The notes under the pieces: generated by a model
Seen by the model: the letters and a program-made list of their open reading frames with translations, nothing else
Database searches by the model: none
What the model was told of the DNA's origin: nothing
Made by a program: the position numbers and the translations under genes
In this document: positions 1 to 10,277 of the stretch, one piece after another
Layout: each line of letters begins with the position of its first letter
How positions within the stretch are numbered: position 1 is the stretch's first letter
DNA from: Noviluteimonas lactosilytica
Lineage (GTDB): Bacteria > Pseudomonadota > Gammaproteobacteria > Xanthomonadales > Xanthomonadaceae
Assembly (NCBI RefSeq): GCF_020866925.1
Contig: NZ_JAJGAK010000003.1
Location: 186,001-250,000 of the forward strand
Length of the DNA stretch: 64,000 nt
Reading direction: 5' to 3'

Positions 1-8
1 CGCGGGGG

Positions 9-1157
9 TCAGACATGATCGTCGTCGGGCGACGGCGGTCGATCGATGCCGGCGTCGACGTATTCGTCGAGGTCGATGCCCGGTCGCTCGCCGGCGTACA
101 GGCGACTGTGCGTGTAACGCTCGTGCGCGTAGCGCAGCAGCACGTTCGCCACCGCCGCGACCGGCAGCGCGAGCAGCACGCCGAGGAAACCGAACAGTTG
201 TCCGCCGGCCATGATCGCGAAGATCACCGCCACAGGATGCAGGCCGATCTTGTCGCCGACCAGGCGCGGCGTCAGGAAATAACTTTCGATCACCTGGCCG
301 AGGCCGAACACGCCGAGCACCATCGCCACGTGCACCCAGTCGCCGTACTGCACGAGCGCGGCGATCACGCCGAGCACCATGCCGATCGCCGGGCCGAGAT
401 ACGGCACGAAGCTCACGAGGCCGGCGATGAAACCGATCAGCAGGCCGAGATCCAGGCCCACCGCGTACAACCCGATCGCATACAGCACGCCGAGCACGAG
501 CATCACGCTGAACTGCCCGCGCAGGAAGGCGCCGAGCACCTGGTCGGATTCCTTCGCCAGGCGCGTGACCGTGTCGATGTGATCGCGCGGCACGAGCGCG
601 GCGACGCGTTCCTTCAGCACGTCCCAGTCGCGCAGGAAGTAGAACGTGAGGAACGGCACGAGCACGATGTTCGCGAACATCGCGAGCAGCGCGAAGCCCG
701 ACGCGGAGATGTAACCGAGCACCGTCGCCGCGATGCCGCCGGCGCGTTCCCAGTGTTCCTGCACGAGCTGGAAGATGCGGTCCGGATCGAGCCACGTCAG
801 CAGATCGAGGCCGGTGCGCCGCTGGATCCACGGCAGCACGGTGCCGACGAACCAGTCGCGGTACGTCGGCAGCGTTTCGATCAGCGTGATGATCTGGCGT
901 TCGATCAGCGGCAGCAGCAGCAACAGCGACATCAGCAGCACGAACGCCATCGTGCTGAAGACCAGCACGACCGCGGTCTGCCGCGACCAGCCGCGACGCT
1001 GCAGGCGATCGACCGTCGGGTCGCCGAGCCAGCCGAGCATCGCCGCGAACACGAACGGCGTGAGGATCGGCGCGAGCAACCAGATCAGCAGCGCGGCGAT
1101 CGCGATGATCACCGCCCATTGCATGCGGCGTGCGAGCGGGGACAGGAGGGTGTCCAT
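9..1157 (-). CDS. AI-2E family transporter (PerM-like membrane permease)
   Basis: Multi-pass inner-membrane protein of the AI-2E/PerM family, 382 aa, close to the usual 350-380. The sequence shows paired N-terminal hydrophobic helices (about residues 14-45), a long membrane-spanning stretch around 60-80, a soluble middle segment, and a C-terminal block of closely packed hydrophobic segments containing the family-like SFVPYLGPAIG motif (about residue 275). The tail is acidic and short. ATG at 1157 shares one base with the stop codon of the upstream DUF2066 gene, so the two are probably translated together. Family members export small molecules or act as Na+/H+ antiporters. The substrate cannot be read from sequence and AI-2 transport is not implied. 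Confidence 0.9.
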   Translation of the reverse strand: MDTLLSPLARRMQWAVIIAIAALLIWLLAPILTPFVFAAMLGWLGDPTVDRLQRRGWSRQTAVVLVFSTMAFVLLMSLLLLLPLIERQIITLIETLPTYRDWFVGTVLPWIQRRTGLDLLTWLDPDRIFQLVQEHWERAGGIAATVLGYISASGFALLAMFANIVLVPFLTFYFLRDWDVLKERVAALVPRDHIDTVTRLAKESDQVLGAFLRGQFSVMLVLGVLYAIGLYAVGLDLGLLIGFIAGLVSFVPYLGPAIGMVLGVIAALVQYGDWVHVAMVLGVFGLGQVIESYFLTPRLVGDKIGLHPVAVIFAIMAGGQLFGFLGVLLALPVAAVANVLLRYAHERYTHSRLYAGERPGIDLDEYVDAGIDRPPSPDDDHV

Positions 1158-2233
1158 CAGCGCAGGTGCAGGACCGGGGTGTCTTCTTCGGCGAGCAGCA
1201 CGTCGCCGCGCGCGATCGTGCTCTTCAACCCCGGCATGCCGGTGAGCAGGTCGAGTTCGAGGACGAGGCCGTCGGGCGCCGCGCGCACGGGGACCATGCC
1301 GCGGATGACGGGGAGTCCCTGCAGGTAGGACATCAGGCGCAGGTAATCCTCGTTGCTGCGGATGCCGTCGATCTGCACCGTGTAGCGGCCGGGTTCGCCG
1401 GCGGCGGTGCTGCGCTTGGCGTACTTCTTCGACAGCGCATCGGCGCCGCCGTCGGCGCCGGTCGCCATCGCGCGACGTGCGTCGGGCTGCGTCGCGGTCC
1501 ACGTCGACAGCACCTTGCCGGTATCGACGAACGTCCATTCGGCGGTCCACCCGCCTTCGGGCGCGCGGTAGAGCTTCCCGATCAGTTGCATCGGCGGGCT
1601 GTAGCGCGAGGACAGGCGCGCGATGGCGGCGGTGTCGCCACGCCAGATGGCGCCGACCGCGGCCTGCTCCGCGGCGCTGCCGGAGGGCAGGCCGAGGCGA
1701 TAACCGCGTTCGAGCGCACGGTCGAGCACCGCGCGCGCCGCGTTCGTCTGCGCGAGCGCGACCAGCCGCGGACCGCGGCCGTCGTCGATCGCGAGCCACA
1801 ACACCGGCTTGGGTCGCGGCTCGGGCCAGACCGGCAGGCCGAGGGTGGCGGCCAGGCCGTCGATCTGTTCGGGCTCGAAACGCACGATCAGCGTGGTCGT
1901 GAAGGTCGGCGCGCCGGTGGCCGAGCGGCCTTCGTCCTGGCGGTAGTCGTAGCTCTTCACGTACTCGTCGGCGCGCCGCAGTTCCTGGCCGACGCCCGGG
2001 CGGCTGGACGCGCTGCGATCGCCGGTGAGCTTGCCGAGCACCTGCGTCATGGCGCGCGCGAAACCGGCGCTGCGTTCGGCGGGGCCCTGCCCGTTGACGT
2101 TCACTTCGGCCTCGTAGAGGCCGCGCGCGCTGGCGACGTCGCCCTCCACGCGCTGTGCGAACGCCGAGCCGAGCACGAGCCAGAGAGCGGCCACGCCCGC
2201 CAACGTTTTCGCCATGCGGAATGCCCAGTGCAT
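1157..2233 (-). CDS. DUF2066 domain-containing exported protein
   Basis: Exported protein of unknown function, about 358 aa. A hydrophobic signal peptide ending in GSAFAQ is followed by a DUF2066-type body (residues about 30-330) with alternating strand and helix and no recognisable catalytic motif. ATG at 2233 was chosen because AAGGA lies six bases upstream; in-frame ATGs at 2263 and 2215 are alternatives, and the last would start directly at the signal peptide. It overlaps the AI-2E transporter start by one base and is divergent from purM. DUF2066 genes commonly sit beside purM and an AI-2E permease in gammaproteobacteria, which is known synteny. Function is unknown. Confidence 0.85.
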   Translation of the reverse strand: MHWAFRMAKTLAGVAALWLVLGSAFAQRVEGDVASARGLYEAEVNVNGQGPAERSAGFARAMTQVLGKLTGDRSASSRPGVGQELRRADEYVKSYDYRQDEGRSATGAPTFTTTLIVRFEPEQIDGLAATLGLPVWPEPRPKPVLWLAIDDGRGPRLVALAQTNAARAVLDRALERGYRLGLPSGSAAEQAAVGAIWRGDTAAIARLSSRYSPPMQLIGKLYRAPEGGWTAEWTFVDTGKVLSTWTATQPDARRAMATGADGGADALSKKYAKRSTAAGEPGRYTVQIDGIRSNEDYLRLMSYLQGLPVIRGMVPVRAAPDGLVLELDLLTGMPGLKSTIARGDVLLAEEDTPVLHLR

Positions 2234-2310
2234 CGTCCATCCTTGCTGCGAGACGACGAGCATGGTGCCGCAGGGCCGCCCGTCGCGTCCAACCCCGGGG
2301 TCGGCGGCTT

Positions 2311-2318
2311 GCTAAAAT
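2311..2318 (+). promoter_or_regulatory. Candidate extended -10 element of purM
   Basis: TGCTAAAAT fits an extended -10 (TGnTATAAT-like), 43 bases before the purM GTG. No good -35 is visible at 17 bases, which is tolerable for extended -10 promoters. It lies in the divergent purM/DUF2066 intergenic region. Inferred from pattern only. Confidence 0.35.
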
Positions 2319-2360
2319 CCCGATCCTTGCCGCTCGACCGGCGCATTACTGGCGACCCGC

Positions 2361-3392
2361 GTGACCACCCCTACTCCGATCACCTACCGGGACGCCGGCG
2401 TCGACATCGACGCGGGCAACGAAGTCGTCGAACGCATCAAGCCGCTGGTCAAGCGCAGCTTCCGTCCCGAGGTGATGGGCGGGCTCGGCGGTTTCGGCGC
2501 GATGTTCGACCTGTCGAACAAGTACAGGGAGCCGGTTCTCGTCTCCGGCACCGATGGCGTGGGCACCAAGCTCAAGCTCGCGCAGCAACTCAACCGCCAC
2601 GACACGATCGGCATCGACCTCGTCGCGATGTGCGTCAACGACGTGCTCGTGCAGGGCGCCGAACCGCTGTTCTTCCTCGATTACTTCGCCACCGGCAAGC
2701 TAGACGTCGACACCACGGTCGCGGTCGTCGGCGGCATCGCGCGCGGTTGCGAACTCTCCGGGTGCGCACTGATCGGCGGCGAAACCGCCGAGATGCCCGA
2801 CATGTATCCGCCGGGCGAATACGACCTCGCCGGTTTCTGCGTTGCCGCGGTCGAGAAGTCGAAGATCCTCGACGGTGCGAAGGTGCAGGCCGGCGACGTG
2901 CTGCTCGGCATCGCCTCCTCGGGCCCGCACTCGAACGGTTACTCGCTCGTGCGTCGCATCTACGATCGCGCCGGGCGCCCGGCCGACCTCGACGTCGGCG
3001 GTCGCAAGCTCGTCGACGCGCTGATGGAACCGACGCAGCTGTACGTGAAGCCGATCCTGGAACTGCTGTCGAAGCACGACATCCACGCGATGGCGCACAT
3101 CACCGGCGGCGGCCTCACCGAGAACATCATCCGCGTGATCCCCGACGGCCTCGGCCTCGACATCGACGCGTCCGCGATCGTGCTGCCGCCGGTGTTCGAC
3201 TGGCTGCAGCGCGAAGGCGCGGTGCCGCGCGAAGAGATGTGGCGCACGTTCAACTGCGGCGTCGGCTTCGTGCTCGTGCTCGCACCGAACGACGTCGCCG
3301 CCGTGTCCGCCGACCTGCAGCGCCTGGGCCTTTCGCATCGCGAAATCGGCAAGGTCGCACAGGGCGGCGCCGAGCGCGTGCGCATCGGCTGA
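2361..3392 (+). CDS. purM: Phosphoribosylformylglycinamidine cyclo-ligase (AIR synthetase)
   Basis: Catalyses ATP-dependent closure of FGAM to aminoimidazole ribonucleotide, step 5 of de novo purine synthesis, in the cytoplasm. 343 aa, normal length. Family hallmarks are visible: [12 protein letters not shown] near the N-terminus, [12 protein letters not shown] (about 40-51), the nucleotide-binding [13 protein letters not shown] (about 62-74), [21 protein letters not shown], and [11 protein letters not shown]. It starts with GTG at 2361; the alignment of the first residues with the family supports this. purN follows after 11 bases, so these purine genes are probably one operon. Confidence 0.97.
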   Translation: MTTPTPITYRDAGVDIDAGNEVVERIKPLVKRSFRPEVMGGLGGFGAMFDLSNKYREPVLVSGTDGVGTKLKLAQQLNRHDTIGIDLVAMCVNDVLVQGAEPLFFLDYFATGKLDVDTTVAVVGGIARGCELSGCALIGGETAEMPDMYPPGEYDLAGFCVAAVEKSKILDGAKVQAGDVLLGIASSGPHSNGYSLVRRIYDRAGRPADLDVGGRKLVDALMEPTQLYVKPILELLSKHDIHAMAHITGGGLTENIIRVIPDGLGLDIDASAIVLPPVFDWLQREGAVPREEMWRTFNCGVGFVLVLAPNDVAAVSADLQRLGLSHREIGKVAQGGAERVRIG

Positions 3393-3403
3393 GCACCTCC
3401 GCC

Positions 3404-4069
3404 ATGCGCCGGCTCGCCGTCCTCGCTTCCGGACGCGGCAGCAACCTGCAGGCCATCGTCGACGCGATCGATGCGGGCACGCTCGACGCGAAGATCGTCG
3501 GCGTGTTCTCCGATCGATTGAACGCGCGCGCGCTCGAACGCGTGCCGCCCGACCTGCGCTGGAGTCGCGACGCGAAGGCCTACGCGCAACGCGCGGACTT
3601 CGACGACGAACTCGCCGATGCGATCGATACGGTGCAGCCGGACTGGATCGTGTGCGCCGGTTACCTGCGCATGCTCGGCGAAACTTTCGTCGCGCGCTTC
3701 CGCGGTCGCCTGCTGAACATCCACCCGTCGCTGCTCCCCGCGTATCGCGGCCTGAAGACCCATGCGCGCGCGATCGCCGACGGCGTGGCCGAACACGGCG
3801 CGAGCGTGCATTTCGTCAGCCCCGAACTCGACGCCGGCGCGGTCGTCGCGCAGGCGCGCGTACCGGTGCTCGAAGGCGATACGCCGGATGTGCTCGCCGA
3901 ACGGGTTCTGGCCGTCGAACATCCGTTGCTGGTCGCGGTCGTACGCCTCGCGGTCGAAGGCCGCATCGCCGAGGCGGGCACCACGGTCCTGCTCGACGGT
4001 CAGCCCCTGTTGGATCCCTTGTCCGTAGAGTCCGCCGACTCCGCATGCCTGGCCCCACCGACCAAGTGA
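3404..4069 (+). CDS. purN: Phosphoribosylglycinamide formyltransferase
   Basis: Transfers a formyl group from 10-formyl-THF to GAR (purine step 3), cytoplasmic. About 221 aa, normal for PurN. The sequence shows the N-terminal LASGRGSNLQAI phosphate-binding loop, the catalytic Asn-x-His in LLNIHPSLLPAYRGL, and the downstream Asp of PELDAGAVVAQ. It lies 11 bases after purM, and its last codons overlap the start of a DUF3108 gene (GTGA overlap at 4066-4069). No anomalies. Confidence 0.96.
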   Translation: MRRLAVLASGRGSNLQAIVDAIDAGTLDAKIVGVFSDRLNARALERVPPDLRWSRDAKAYAQRADFDDELADAIDTVQPDWIVCAGYLRMLGETFVARFRGRLLNIHPSLLPAYRGLKTHARAIADGVAEHGASVHFVSPELDAGAVVAQARVPVLEGDTPDVLAERVLAVEHPLLVAVVRLAVEGRIAEAGTTVLLDGQPLLDPLSVESADSACLAPPTK

Positions 4070-4860
4070 AGACTGCCCCCGCCCCGCTGCTGCTCGCCGC
4101 GCTCCTCGCGGCCGCCTGCGCGTGGCCGGCGGCGGCGCAGCAGACCGTCCCCGTGCCGGCGACCTCCGCCGCCGCGCCGGCCACGACTGCGCCGCTTCCG
4201 GAAGCGGCCGTACCGGCCCTCGTTCCGTTCAATGCGCGCTACCGCGTCACCCGCGACGGCAAGACGCTCGGCGACGCGACGCTGAACCTGGTGTCGCTCC
4301 CGGACCAACGCTGGCGCATCGACCTGCGCATCGAAGCCACGCGCGGCCTGATGGGCCTGGCCGGGCTCGACCTGCAGCAGAGCACGGTGTTCGACACGCA
4401 CGAGGAGGTCCTGCGCCCGCTGAGCCAGAGCACCGTGCGCAAGGCGCTCTTCACGCGCAAGCAGGTCACGGGCACGTACGACTGGTCGACCGGCGTCGCC
4501 CGCTGGACCGGCGACCTGAAAAAGAACCGACGCGAACCGGTTCCCCTCCGCAAGGGGGACATGAACGGCTTGCTGATCAACCTCGCGGTGTTGCGCGACG
4601 CCGCGCCCGGGGCCACCCTGCAATACCGGTTCGTCGAGTACGGCCGCGCGAAGGACCAGCAATTCCTGGTGTCTCCGGCGCGCGAACCACAGGTCGTCGA
4701 CGACCTTGCCTACCAGGCACTGCGCGTGGAGCGCGTGCGCGGCGGCAACAACGGGACCACGTTCTGGGTCGTGGAAGCCGTCCCGACTCCCATCCGCATC
4801 GTGCAGCACGACGACGAAGACACGTACGAGCTGCAACTGATCGATTACCAAGAGGCCTGA
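4066..4860 (+). CDS. DUF3108 domain-containing exported protein (first copy)
   Basis: Exported protein of unknown function, 264 aa from a GTG that overlaps the purN stop as GTGA. An in-frame ATG at 4045 would add seven residues. The protein begins directly with a signal peptide (KTAPAPLLLAALLAAACAWPAAAQ), then a Pro/Ala/Thr-rich linker, then the DUF3108 body from about residue 60 with the family phrases FNARYRV, LSQSTV and TYDWSTGVARWTGD. It is followed three bases later by a second DUF3108 gene. Such genes commonly follow purN in xanthomonads. A role at the cell envelope is plausible but not demonstrated. Confidence 0.88.
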   Translation: MKTAPAPLLLAALLAAACAWPAAAQQTVPVPATSAAAPATTAPLPEAAVPALVPFNARYRVTRDGKTLGDATLNLVSLPDQRWRIDLRIEATRGLMGLAGLDLQQSTVFDTHEEVLRPLSQSTVRKALFTRKQVTGTYDWSTGVARWTGDLKKNRREPVPLRKGDMNGLLINLAVLRDAAPGATLQYRFVEYGRAKDQQFLVSPAREPQVVDDLAYQALRVERVRGGNNGTTFWVVEAVPTPIRIVQHDDEDTYELQLIDYQEA

Positions 4861-4863
4861 GCC

Positions 4864-5541
4864 ATGCGTCGTTTGATCACCACGATCGTCACCGCCGCCG
4901 CGCTCGCCCTGCCGGCGTACGCCGCGCAGAGCGGCTTGAAGCCGTTCGACGCCGACTACGTCGCGAACTACCAGGGCATGGAAGGCAACGCGCGCATGAC
5001 GCTCGCGCAGTCCGGCGGGCAGTGGAAATACACCCTGCGCGTCAACAGCAGCCTCGCCTCGCTGAGCCAGAGCACCACCTTCGACGAGAAGGACGGCCAG
5101 TGGCGCCCGCTCTCCGGCACCGACGTGTCGGCGGTGCTGATCAAGAAGAAGAACAAGCAGGCGAACTACGACTGGGGCAAGGGCGTGGCGACGTGGAGCG
5201 GCGACGTCAAGCCCGACCGCGCCGGCCCGGTGAAGCTGCAGCCCGGCGACCTCGACGCGATGCTGGTCAACCTCGCCCTCGCACGCGACGTGCACGCCGG
5301 CAAGCCGTTGCGCTATCGCATGGTCGACGACGGCCGCGCGAAGGAGCACGTGTATACGGTCGCCGGCAAGGAATCGATCGACGTGGGCGGCAAGCAGCAG
5401 CAGGCGACGAAGGTGCAGCGCACCGACGGCAACAAGCAGACGATCGTGTGGATCGTCGACGGCCTGCCGACGCCCGCGCGCATCCTGCAGCGCAAGGACG
5501 GGCAGGACGAAATGGATCTGCAGTTCAAGGCGATGCGCTGA
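4864..5541 (+). CDS. DUF3108 domain-containing exported protein (second copy)
   Basis: 225-aa paralogue of the preceding gene, with an N-terminal signal peptide ending ALPAYAAQ. Shared landmarks in the same order are LSQSTTFDEKDGQW, NYDWGKGVATWSGDVK, LDAMLVNLALARD and a C-terminal PTPARILQRKDGQDEMDLQ. Identity with its neighbour is moderate, so the duplication is old. It ends at a strong terminator (5570-5597), closing the purM-purN-DUF3108-DUF3108 unit. Function is unknown; the two copies may bind related ligands or form a heteromer, which is inference. Confidence 0.88.
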   Translation: MRRLITTIVTAAALALPAYAAQSGLKPFDADYVANYQGMEGNARMTLAQSGGQWKYTLRVNSSLASLSQSTTFDEKDGQWRPLSGTDVSAVLIKKKNKQANYDWGKGVATWSGDVKPDRAGPVKLQPGDLDAMLVNLALARDVHAGKPLRYRMVDDGRAKEHVYTVAGKESIDVGGKQQQATKVQRTDGNKQTIVWIVDGLPTPARILQRKDGQDEMDLQFKAMR

Positions 5542-5569
5542 TCGCCGGAGCGCAATGCCGATTACGAAG

Positions 5570-5597
5570 AGGCCGCCATCAGGCGGCCTTTTTGTTT
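5570..5597 (+). terminator. Rho-independent terminator after DUF3108 genes
   Basis: Perfect stem AGGCCGCC / GGCGGCCT with a four-base loop, followed directly by a T-run (TTTTTGTTTT). It ends the plus-strand purM operon and abuts the last codons of a convergent minus-strand gene. Confidence 0.85.
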
Positions 5598-5774
5598 TCA
5601 GGGGAGCTTGATCTTGTAACCGGGCGCGATTTCGAGCGGCTCATCGTTCGCGAAGGCGTTCGCCAGCCGCCAGAACGCAAGCCACGCGCCACAAAGCACT
5701 GCGGCCGGAATCGCGTAGTAAAGCACCGCGACGCGGATGAAGGAGTTTCTGAATTCGGCGAACAGCGCTCTCAT
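5598..5774 (-). CDS. Small single-pass membrane protein (58 aa), hypothetical
   Basis: Unrecognised small protein with one strong hydrophobic segment (FIRVAVLYYAIPAAVLCGAWLAFW, about residues 11-34, shown here as position and composition) and a short soluble tail. The start at 5774 is supported by a GGGAGG ribosome-binding site inside the end of the upstream gene and an ATGA overlap with that gene's stop. An upstream in-frame ATG at 5786 would place the Shine-Dalgarno inside the coding region. It lies downstream of murA. The coupled start argues it is a real gene, but no function can be assigned. Confidence 0.55.
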   Translation of the reverse strand: MRALFAEFRNSFIRVAVLYYAIPAAVLCGAWLAFWRLANAFANDEPLEIAPGYKIKLP

Positions 5775-5974
5775 TGTGCCTCCCATGTTTCCTTGATGAA
5801 TCGAGTCGCGCCGACCAGCAAGGCTGCCGCCGCAAACCCGACGTCAAAGTACACAAGCCACTGCTTCGCAACTGCAAGAAAGCGATACGTTTCGGCGGGA
5901 AATGGATGCAATGCATGCAACCACCCCATCAACAACGAAACGCCCCATGCAAGCACGAGAATCGCGCAGAACAT
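5771..5974 (-). CDS. Small two-pass membrane protein (67 aa), hypothetical
   Basis: Unrecognised small protein with two hydrophobic segments (about residues 2-22 and 40-58) separated by a short polar hairpin, so a likely inner-membrane hairpin protein. It begins 21 bases after the murA stop on the same strand and overlaps the next small gene by four bases. Its DNA is visibly less GC-rich than its neighbours. Conservation would decide whether it is real; the coupling with the following ORF favours it. Confidence 0.5.
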   Translation of the reverse strand: MFCAILVLAWGVSLLMGWLHALHPFPAETYRFLAVAKQWLVYFDVGFAAAALLVGATRFIKETWEAQ

Positions 5975-5995
5975 CAGCGATGTATTGAGCTGAAA

Positions 5996-7508
<1,513 letters not shown>

Positions 7509-7523
7509 GCGGGGGGTGTCCTG

Positions 7524-7529
7524 TAAACT
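7524..7529 (+). promoter_or_regulatory. Candidate -10 element upstream of kdsD
   Basis: TAAACT lies 39 bases before the kdsD ATG in the short divergent ibaG/kdsD region and matches the -10-like hexamers seen before several other genes here. No clear -35 is visible. Confidence 0.3.
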
Positions 7530-7568
7530 GCGCACTCCAGTCTAGCGGAAGGCCACCCCACCGTTCCC

Positions 7569-8585
7569 ATGGCGACCCAACCCGCACCCATCGACGCCGC
7601 CGCGGCCCTCCAGGGGAATTTCGACTTCGCCGCCAGCGGTCGCCGCGTCATCGCGATCGAAGCCGACGGCCTGCAGGCCGTCGCGGCCCGGCTCGACGGG
7701 GCGTTCACCGCCGCCTGCCGGGCGATGCTCGCGTGCCGCGGCCGGGTGGTCTGCTCGGGGATGGGCAAGTCGGGGCACGTGGCGCGCAAGATCGCGGCGA
7801 CCCTGGCCTCCACCGGCACGCCCGCGTTCTACGTGCATCCGGGCGAAGCCGCGCATGGAGACCTCGGCATGATCACCGACGCCGACATCGTGCTCGCCCT
7901 CTCCTACTCCGGCGAAAGCGACGAGCTGTTGATGGTCCTGCCCGTGCTCAAGCGCCAGGGCAACCTGCTGATCGCGATGACCGGCCGCCCCGGTTCGTCG
8001 CTCGCGCGCGAAGCCGACGTGCACCTCGACGCCAGCGTCCCCGCCGAAGCCTGCCCGCTCGCGCTCGCTCCCACCGCCAGCACCACCGCCGCGCTCGCCC
8101 TCGGCGATGCGCTCGCGGTCGCGCTGCTCGAAGCGCGCGGCTTCACCGCCGAAGATTTCGCGCGCTCGCATCCGGCCGGCGCGCTCGGTCGCCGCCTGCT
8201 GCTGCACATCCGCGACGTGATGCACGCCGGCGACGAGGTGCCGCGCGTGCGCGAAACGGCGACGCTCAGCGAAACGCTCGTCGAGATGAGCCGCAAGCGC
8301 CTCGGCATGAGTGCGATCGTCGATGCCGACGGCCGCCTGCTCGGCCTATACACCGACGGCGACCTGCGCCGCACGCTCGACGATGCGAGCATCGACATGC
8401 GTTCGACACGCATCGGCTCGGTGATGACGAAGTCGCCGAAGGTGATCGGCGCCGACGCGCTCGCCGTCGAAGCCGCGCAACTGATGGAACACCACAAGAT
8501 CAACGCCCTGCTCGTCGTGGACGACGAACGCCGCGTCGTCGGCGCGCTCAACATCCACGATCTCCTCCGCGCCCGGGTCGTCTGA
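7569..8585 (+). CDS. kdsD: D-arabinose-5-phosphate isomerase (KpsF/GutQ family)
   Basis: Interconverts ribulose-5-phosphate and arabinose-5-phosphate, the first step toward Kdo of lipopolysaccharide. 338 aa: a SIS sugar-isomerase domain (about 45-190) with CSGMGKSGHVARKIAATLASTG and LSYSGESDELL, then two CBS domains (about 210-335). It starts the operon and is separated by three bases from kdsC, the enzyme two steps later. No irregularities. Confidence 0.96.
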   Translation: MATQPAPIDAAAALQGNFDFAASGRRVIAIEADGLQAVAARLDGAFTAACRAMLACRGRVVCSGMGKSGHVARKIAATLASTGTPAFYVHPGEAAHGDLGMITDADIVLALSYSGESDELLMVLPVLKRQGNLLIAMTGRPGSSLAREADVHLDASVPAEACPLALAPTASTTAALALGDALAVALLEARGFTAEDFARSHPAGALGRRLLLHIRDVMHAGDEVPRVRETATLSETLVEMSRKRLGMSAIVDADGRLLGLYTDGDLRRTLDDASIDMRSTRIGSVMTKSPKVIGADALAVEAAQLMEHHKINALLVVDDERRVVGALNIHDLLRARVV

Positions 8586-8588
8586 CAC

Positions 8589-9182
8589 ATGTCCAGCACC
8601 GACAAGCACTACTCGCACCTCAACGATTTCCCCGCCGACATCCGCGAACGCGCGAAGCGCATCCGCCTCGCGTGTTTCGACGTCGACGGCACGCTCACCG
8701 ACGGCCGCCTGATCATCGACAGCGAAGGCAACGAATCGAAGGCCTTCCACGTGTTCGATGGCCTCGGCCTCAAGCTGATCCAGCGCAAGGGCATCGCGGT
8801 CGCGTTCGTCACCGCGCGCGCCAGCGCCGCGGCCGAACGCCGCGCGCAGGAACTCGGCGTCGAATCGCACACCGGCGTGAGCGACAAGCTCGCATGCGTC
8901 GAGGGCATCGCACGGCGACTGGGCCTCACGCTCGACGAAGTGGCCTTCATGGGCGACGACCTCGCGGACCTGCGCGTGATGCTGCAGGTCGGCCTTTCGG
9001 TCGCGCCGGCGCAGGCGCACATGTGGACGCGCGAACGCGTGCACTGGCGCACCACCGCGCGCGGCGGCGAAGGCGCGGCACGCGAACTGTGCGACCTGAT
9101 CCTCGCCGCGCAGGGCCATGCCGAAGACTTGCTCGCCGACATCGCCCACGTCACCGGCGTGCGCGTGGAGCGCTCGTCGTGA
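8589..9182 (+). CDS. kdsC: 3-deoxy-D-manno-octulosonate 8-phosphate phosphatase
   Basis: HAD-family phosphatase releasing Kdo from Kdo-8-phosphate in the cytoplasm. 197 aa, slightly longer than the usual 170-190. The nucleophile motif FDVDGTLTDG is near residues 32-41, and FVTARASAAAERRAQELG and FMGDDLADLRVM are the later HAD motifs. Its stop overlaps the lptC GTG start by four bases (GTGA), implying coupled translation. Confidence 0.96.
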   Translation: MSSTDKHYSHLNDFPADIRERAKRIRLACFDVDGTLTDGRLIIDSEGNESKAFHVFDGLGLKLIQRKGIAVAFVTARASAAAERRAQELGVESHTGVSDKLACVEGIARRLGLTLDEVAFMGDDLADLRVMLQVGLSVAPAQAHMWTRERVHWRTTARGGEGAARELCDLILAAQGHAEDLLADIAHVTGVRVERSS

Positions 9183-9757
9183 TCGTGCGCGGCTGGCTCG
9201 TGCTGTTGCTGCTCGTGGTCGCCGCCGCCACCGGCTGGTCGATCTGGAAGAGCCGCCCCGACGAGCGCACGCCGGTGGCCGATCCGACGCGTTCGACTTA
9301 CGTGCTCACCGATTTCGAAGCGATCGTGCTCGACGACCAGGGCCACGAGTCGTTCACCGTGCAGGCGCCGCGCCTGGCGCGCAGCCCCGCCGACGAAACG
9401 ATGACGCTGGAAACGCCGGTGTTCTTCATCCCCGTCGCGCCGGGCCCGAACCAGGTCCCCACGCGTGAAGCCGGATGGGAAGTGCGTTCGAAGACCGCAT
9501 GGGTGAGCGGCTCGGGCGACGAGGTCCGCCTGCAGGGCAACGTCGTCGCGACGTCGATGCCTTCGGCGCGCGGGATGAAGATGACCACCGAGCAACTGAA
9601 CGTCTTCCCGGAAAAGAATCGTGCCGTCTCGCCCAGCTTGGTCACCGTCACGCAACCGGGCTCTATACTGCGCGGTCAAGGCATGGAGGCGCTGCTGGAC
9701 AGCAAGCGCGTCCGCTTCCACTCCAACGTGAAGCTCCACTATGTCCCGACCCGTTGA
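9179..9757 (+). CDS. lptC: LPS export ABC transporter periplasmic protein LptC
   Basis: Bitopic inner-membrane protein linking the LptBFG transporter to the periplasmic LptA bridge. 192 aa with one N-terminal transmembrane helix (about 5-23) and a beta-jellyroll domain. The GTG start at 9179 overlaps the kdsC stop. Its last 17 bases overlap the lptA start. Sequence divergence in LptC is normal; the assignment rests on topology, length and the kdsC-lptC-lptA-lptB order. Confidence 0.93.
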   Translation: MIVRGWLVLLLLVVAAATGWSIWKSRPDERTPVADPTRSTYVLTDFEAIVLDDQGHESFTVQAPRLARSPADETMTLETPVFFIPVAPGPNQVPTREAGWEVRSKTAWVSGSGDEVRLQGNVVATSMPSARGMKMTTEQLNVFPEKNRAVSPSLVTVTQPGSILRGQGMEALLDSKRVRFHSNVKLHYVPTR

Positions 9758-10277
9758 ATCCCTGCGTCCCTTCGCACCGATCCTGTTCGGCGCGCTGCTG
9801 GCGCTCGTGCTGTTCCCGGCGTCGGCGCGCATCGCGGACCGCAACCAGCCGTTGAACGTCGAATCCAACACCAGCGACTGCACGGTGACCGACGACGGTC
9901 CGTGCACGCTGATCGGCAACGTCCATCTCGTGCAGGGCTCGCTGAACGTGCAGGCCGGCAAGGCGGTCGTGCATCGCGCGGGCGGCGACATCCGCCGCGT
10001 GCAGCTGACCGGTTCGCCGGTGCAGATGAGCCAGGAGCTCGACGACGGCTCGAAGATCAACGCGCGCGCCGACAACGTCGATTACGACATGGCCACCGAC
10101 ACGGTCATCTTCACGGGCAACGCCCTGATCGACCAGCCGGGCCGCGGCAACATCGCCGGCGGCCGCATCGCTTACAACATGCGCACGGGCCAGGTGCAGG
10201 GCTCGGGCGAAGGCGAGAAGGGCCGCGTGAAGATGCAGTTCGTGCCCAAGAGTGCGCAGTCGCAGGGCAGTCGCTGA
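9741..10277 (+). CDS. lptA: LPS transport periplasmic protein LptA
   Basis: Periplasmic component of the LPS bridge. 178 aa with an N-terminal signal peptide (about 1-29, ending PASARIA) and an OstA-like beta-jellyroll: [30 protein letters not shown] and [17 protein letters not shown] are typical. Two cysteines (SDCTV, GPCTL) lie close together and may form a disulfide. ATG at 9741 lies within the end of lptC; lptB starts one base into its stop codon. Confidence 0.94.
   Translation: MSRPVESLRPFAPILFGALLALVLFPASARIADRNQPLNVESNTSDCTVTDDGPCTLIGNVHLVQGSLNVQAGKAVVHRAGGDIRRVQLTGSPVQMSQELDDGSKINARADNVDYDMATDTVIFTGNALIDQPGRGNIAGGRIAYNMRTGQVQGSGEGEKGRVKMQFVPKSAQSQGSR

Noticed and set aside
2264-2360. 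Purine riboswitch or PurR box before purM
   Set aside because: No purine aptamer core and no ACGCAAACG-type operator visible.
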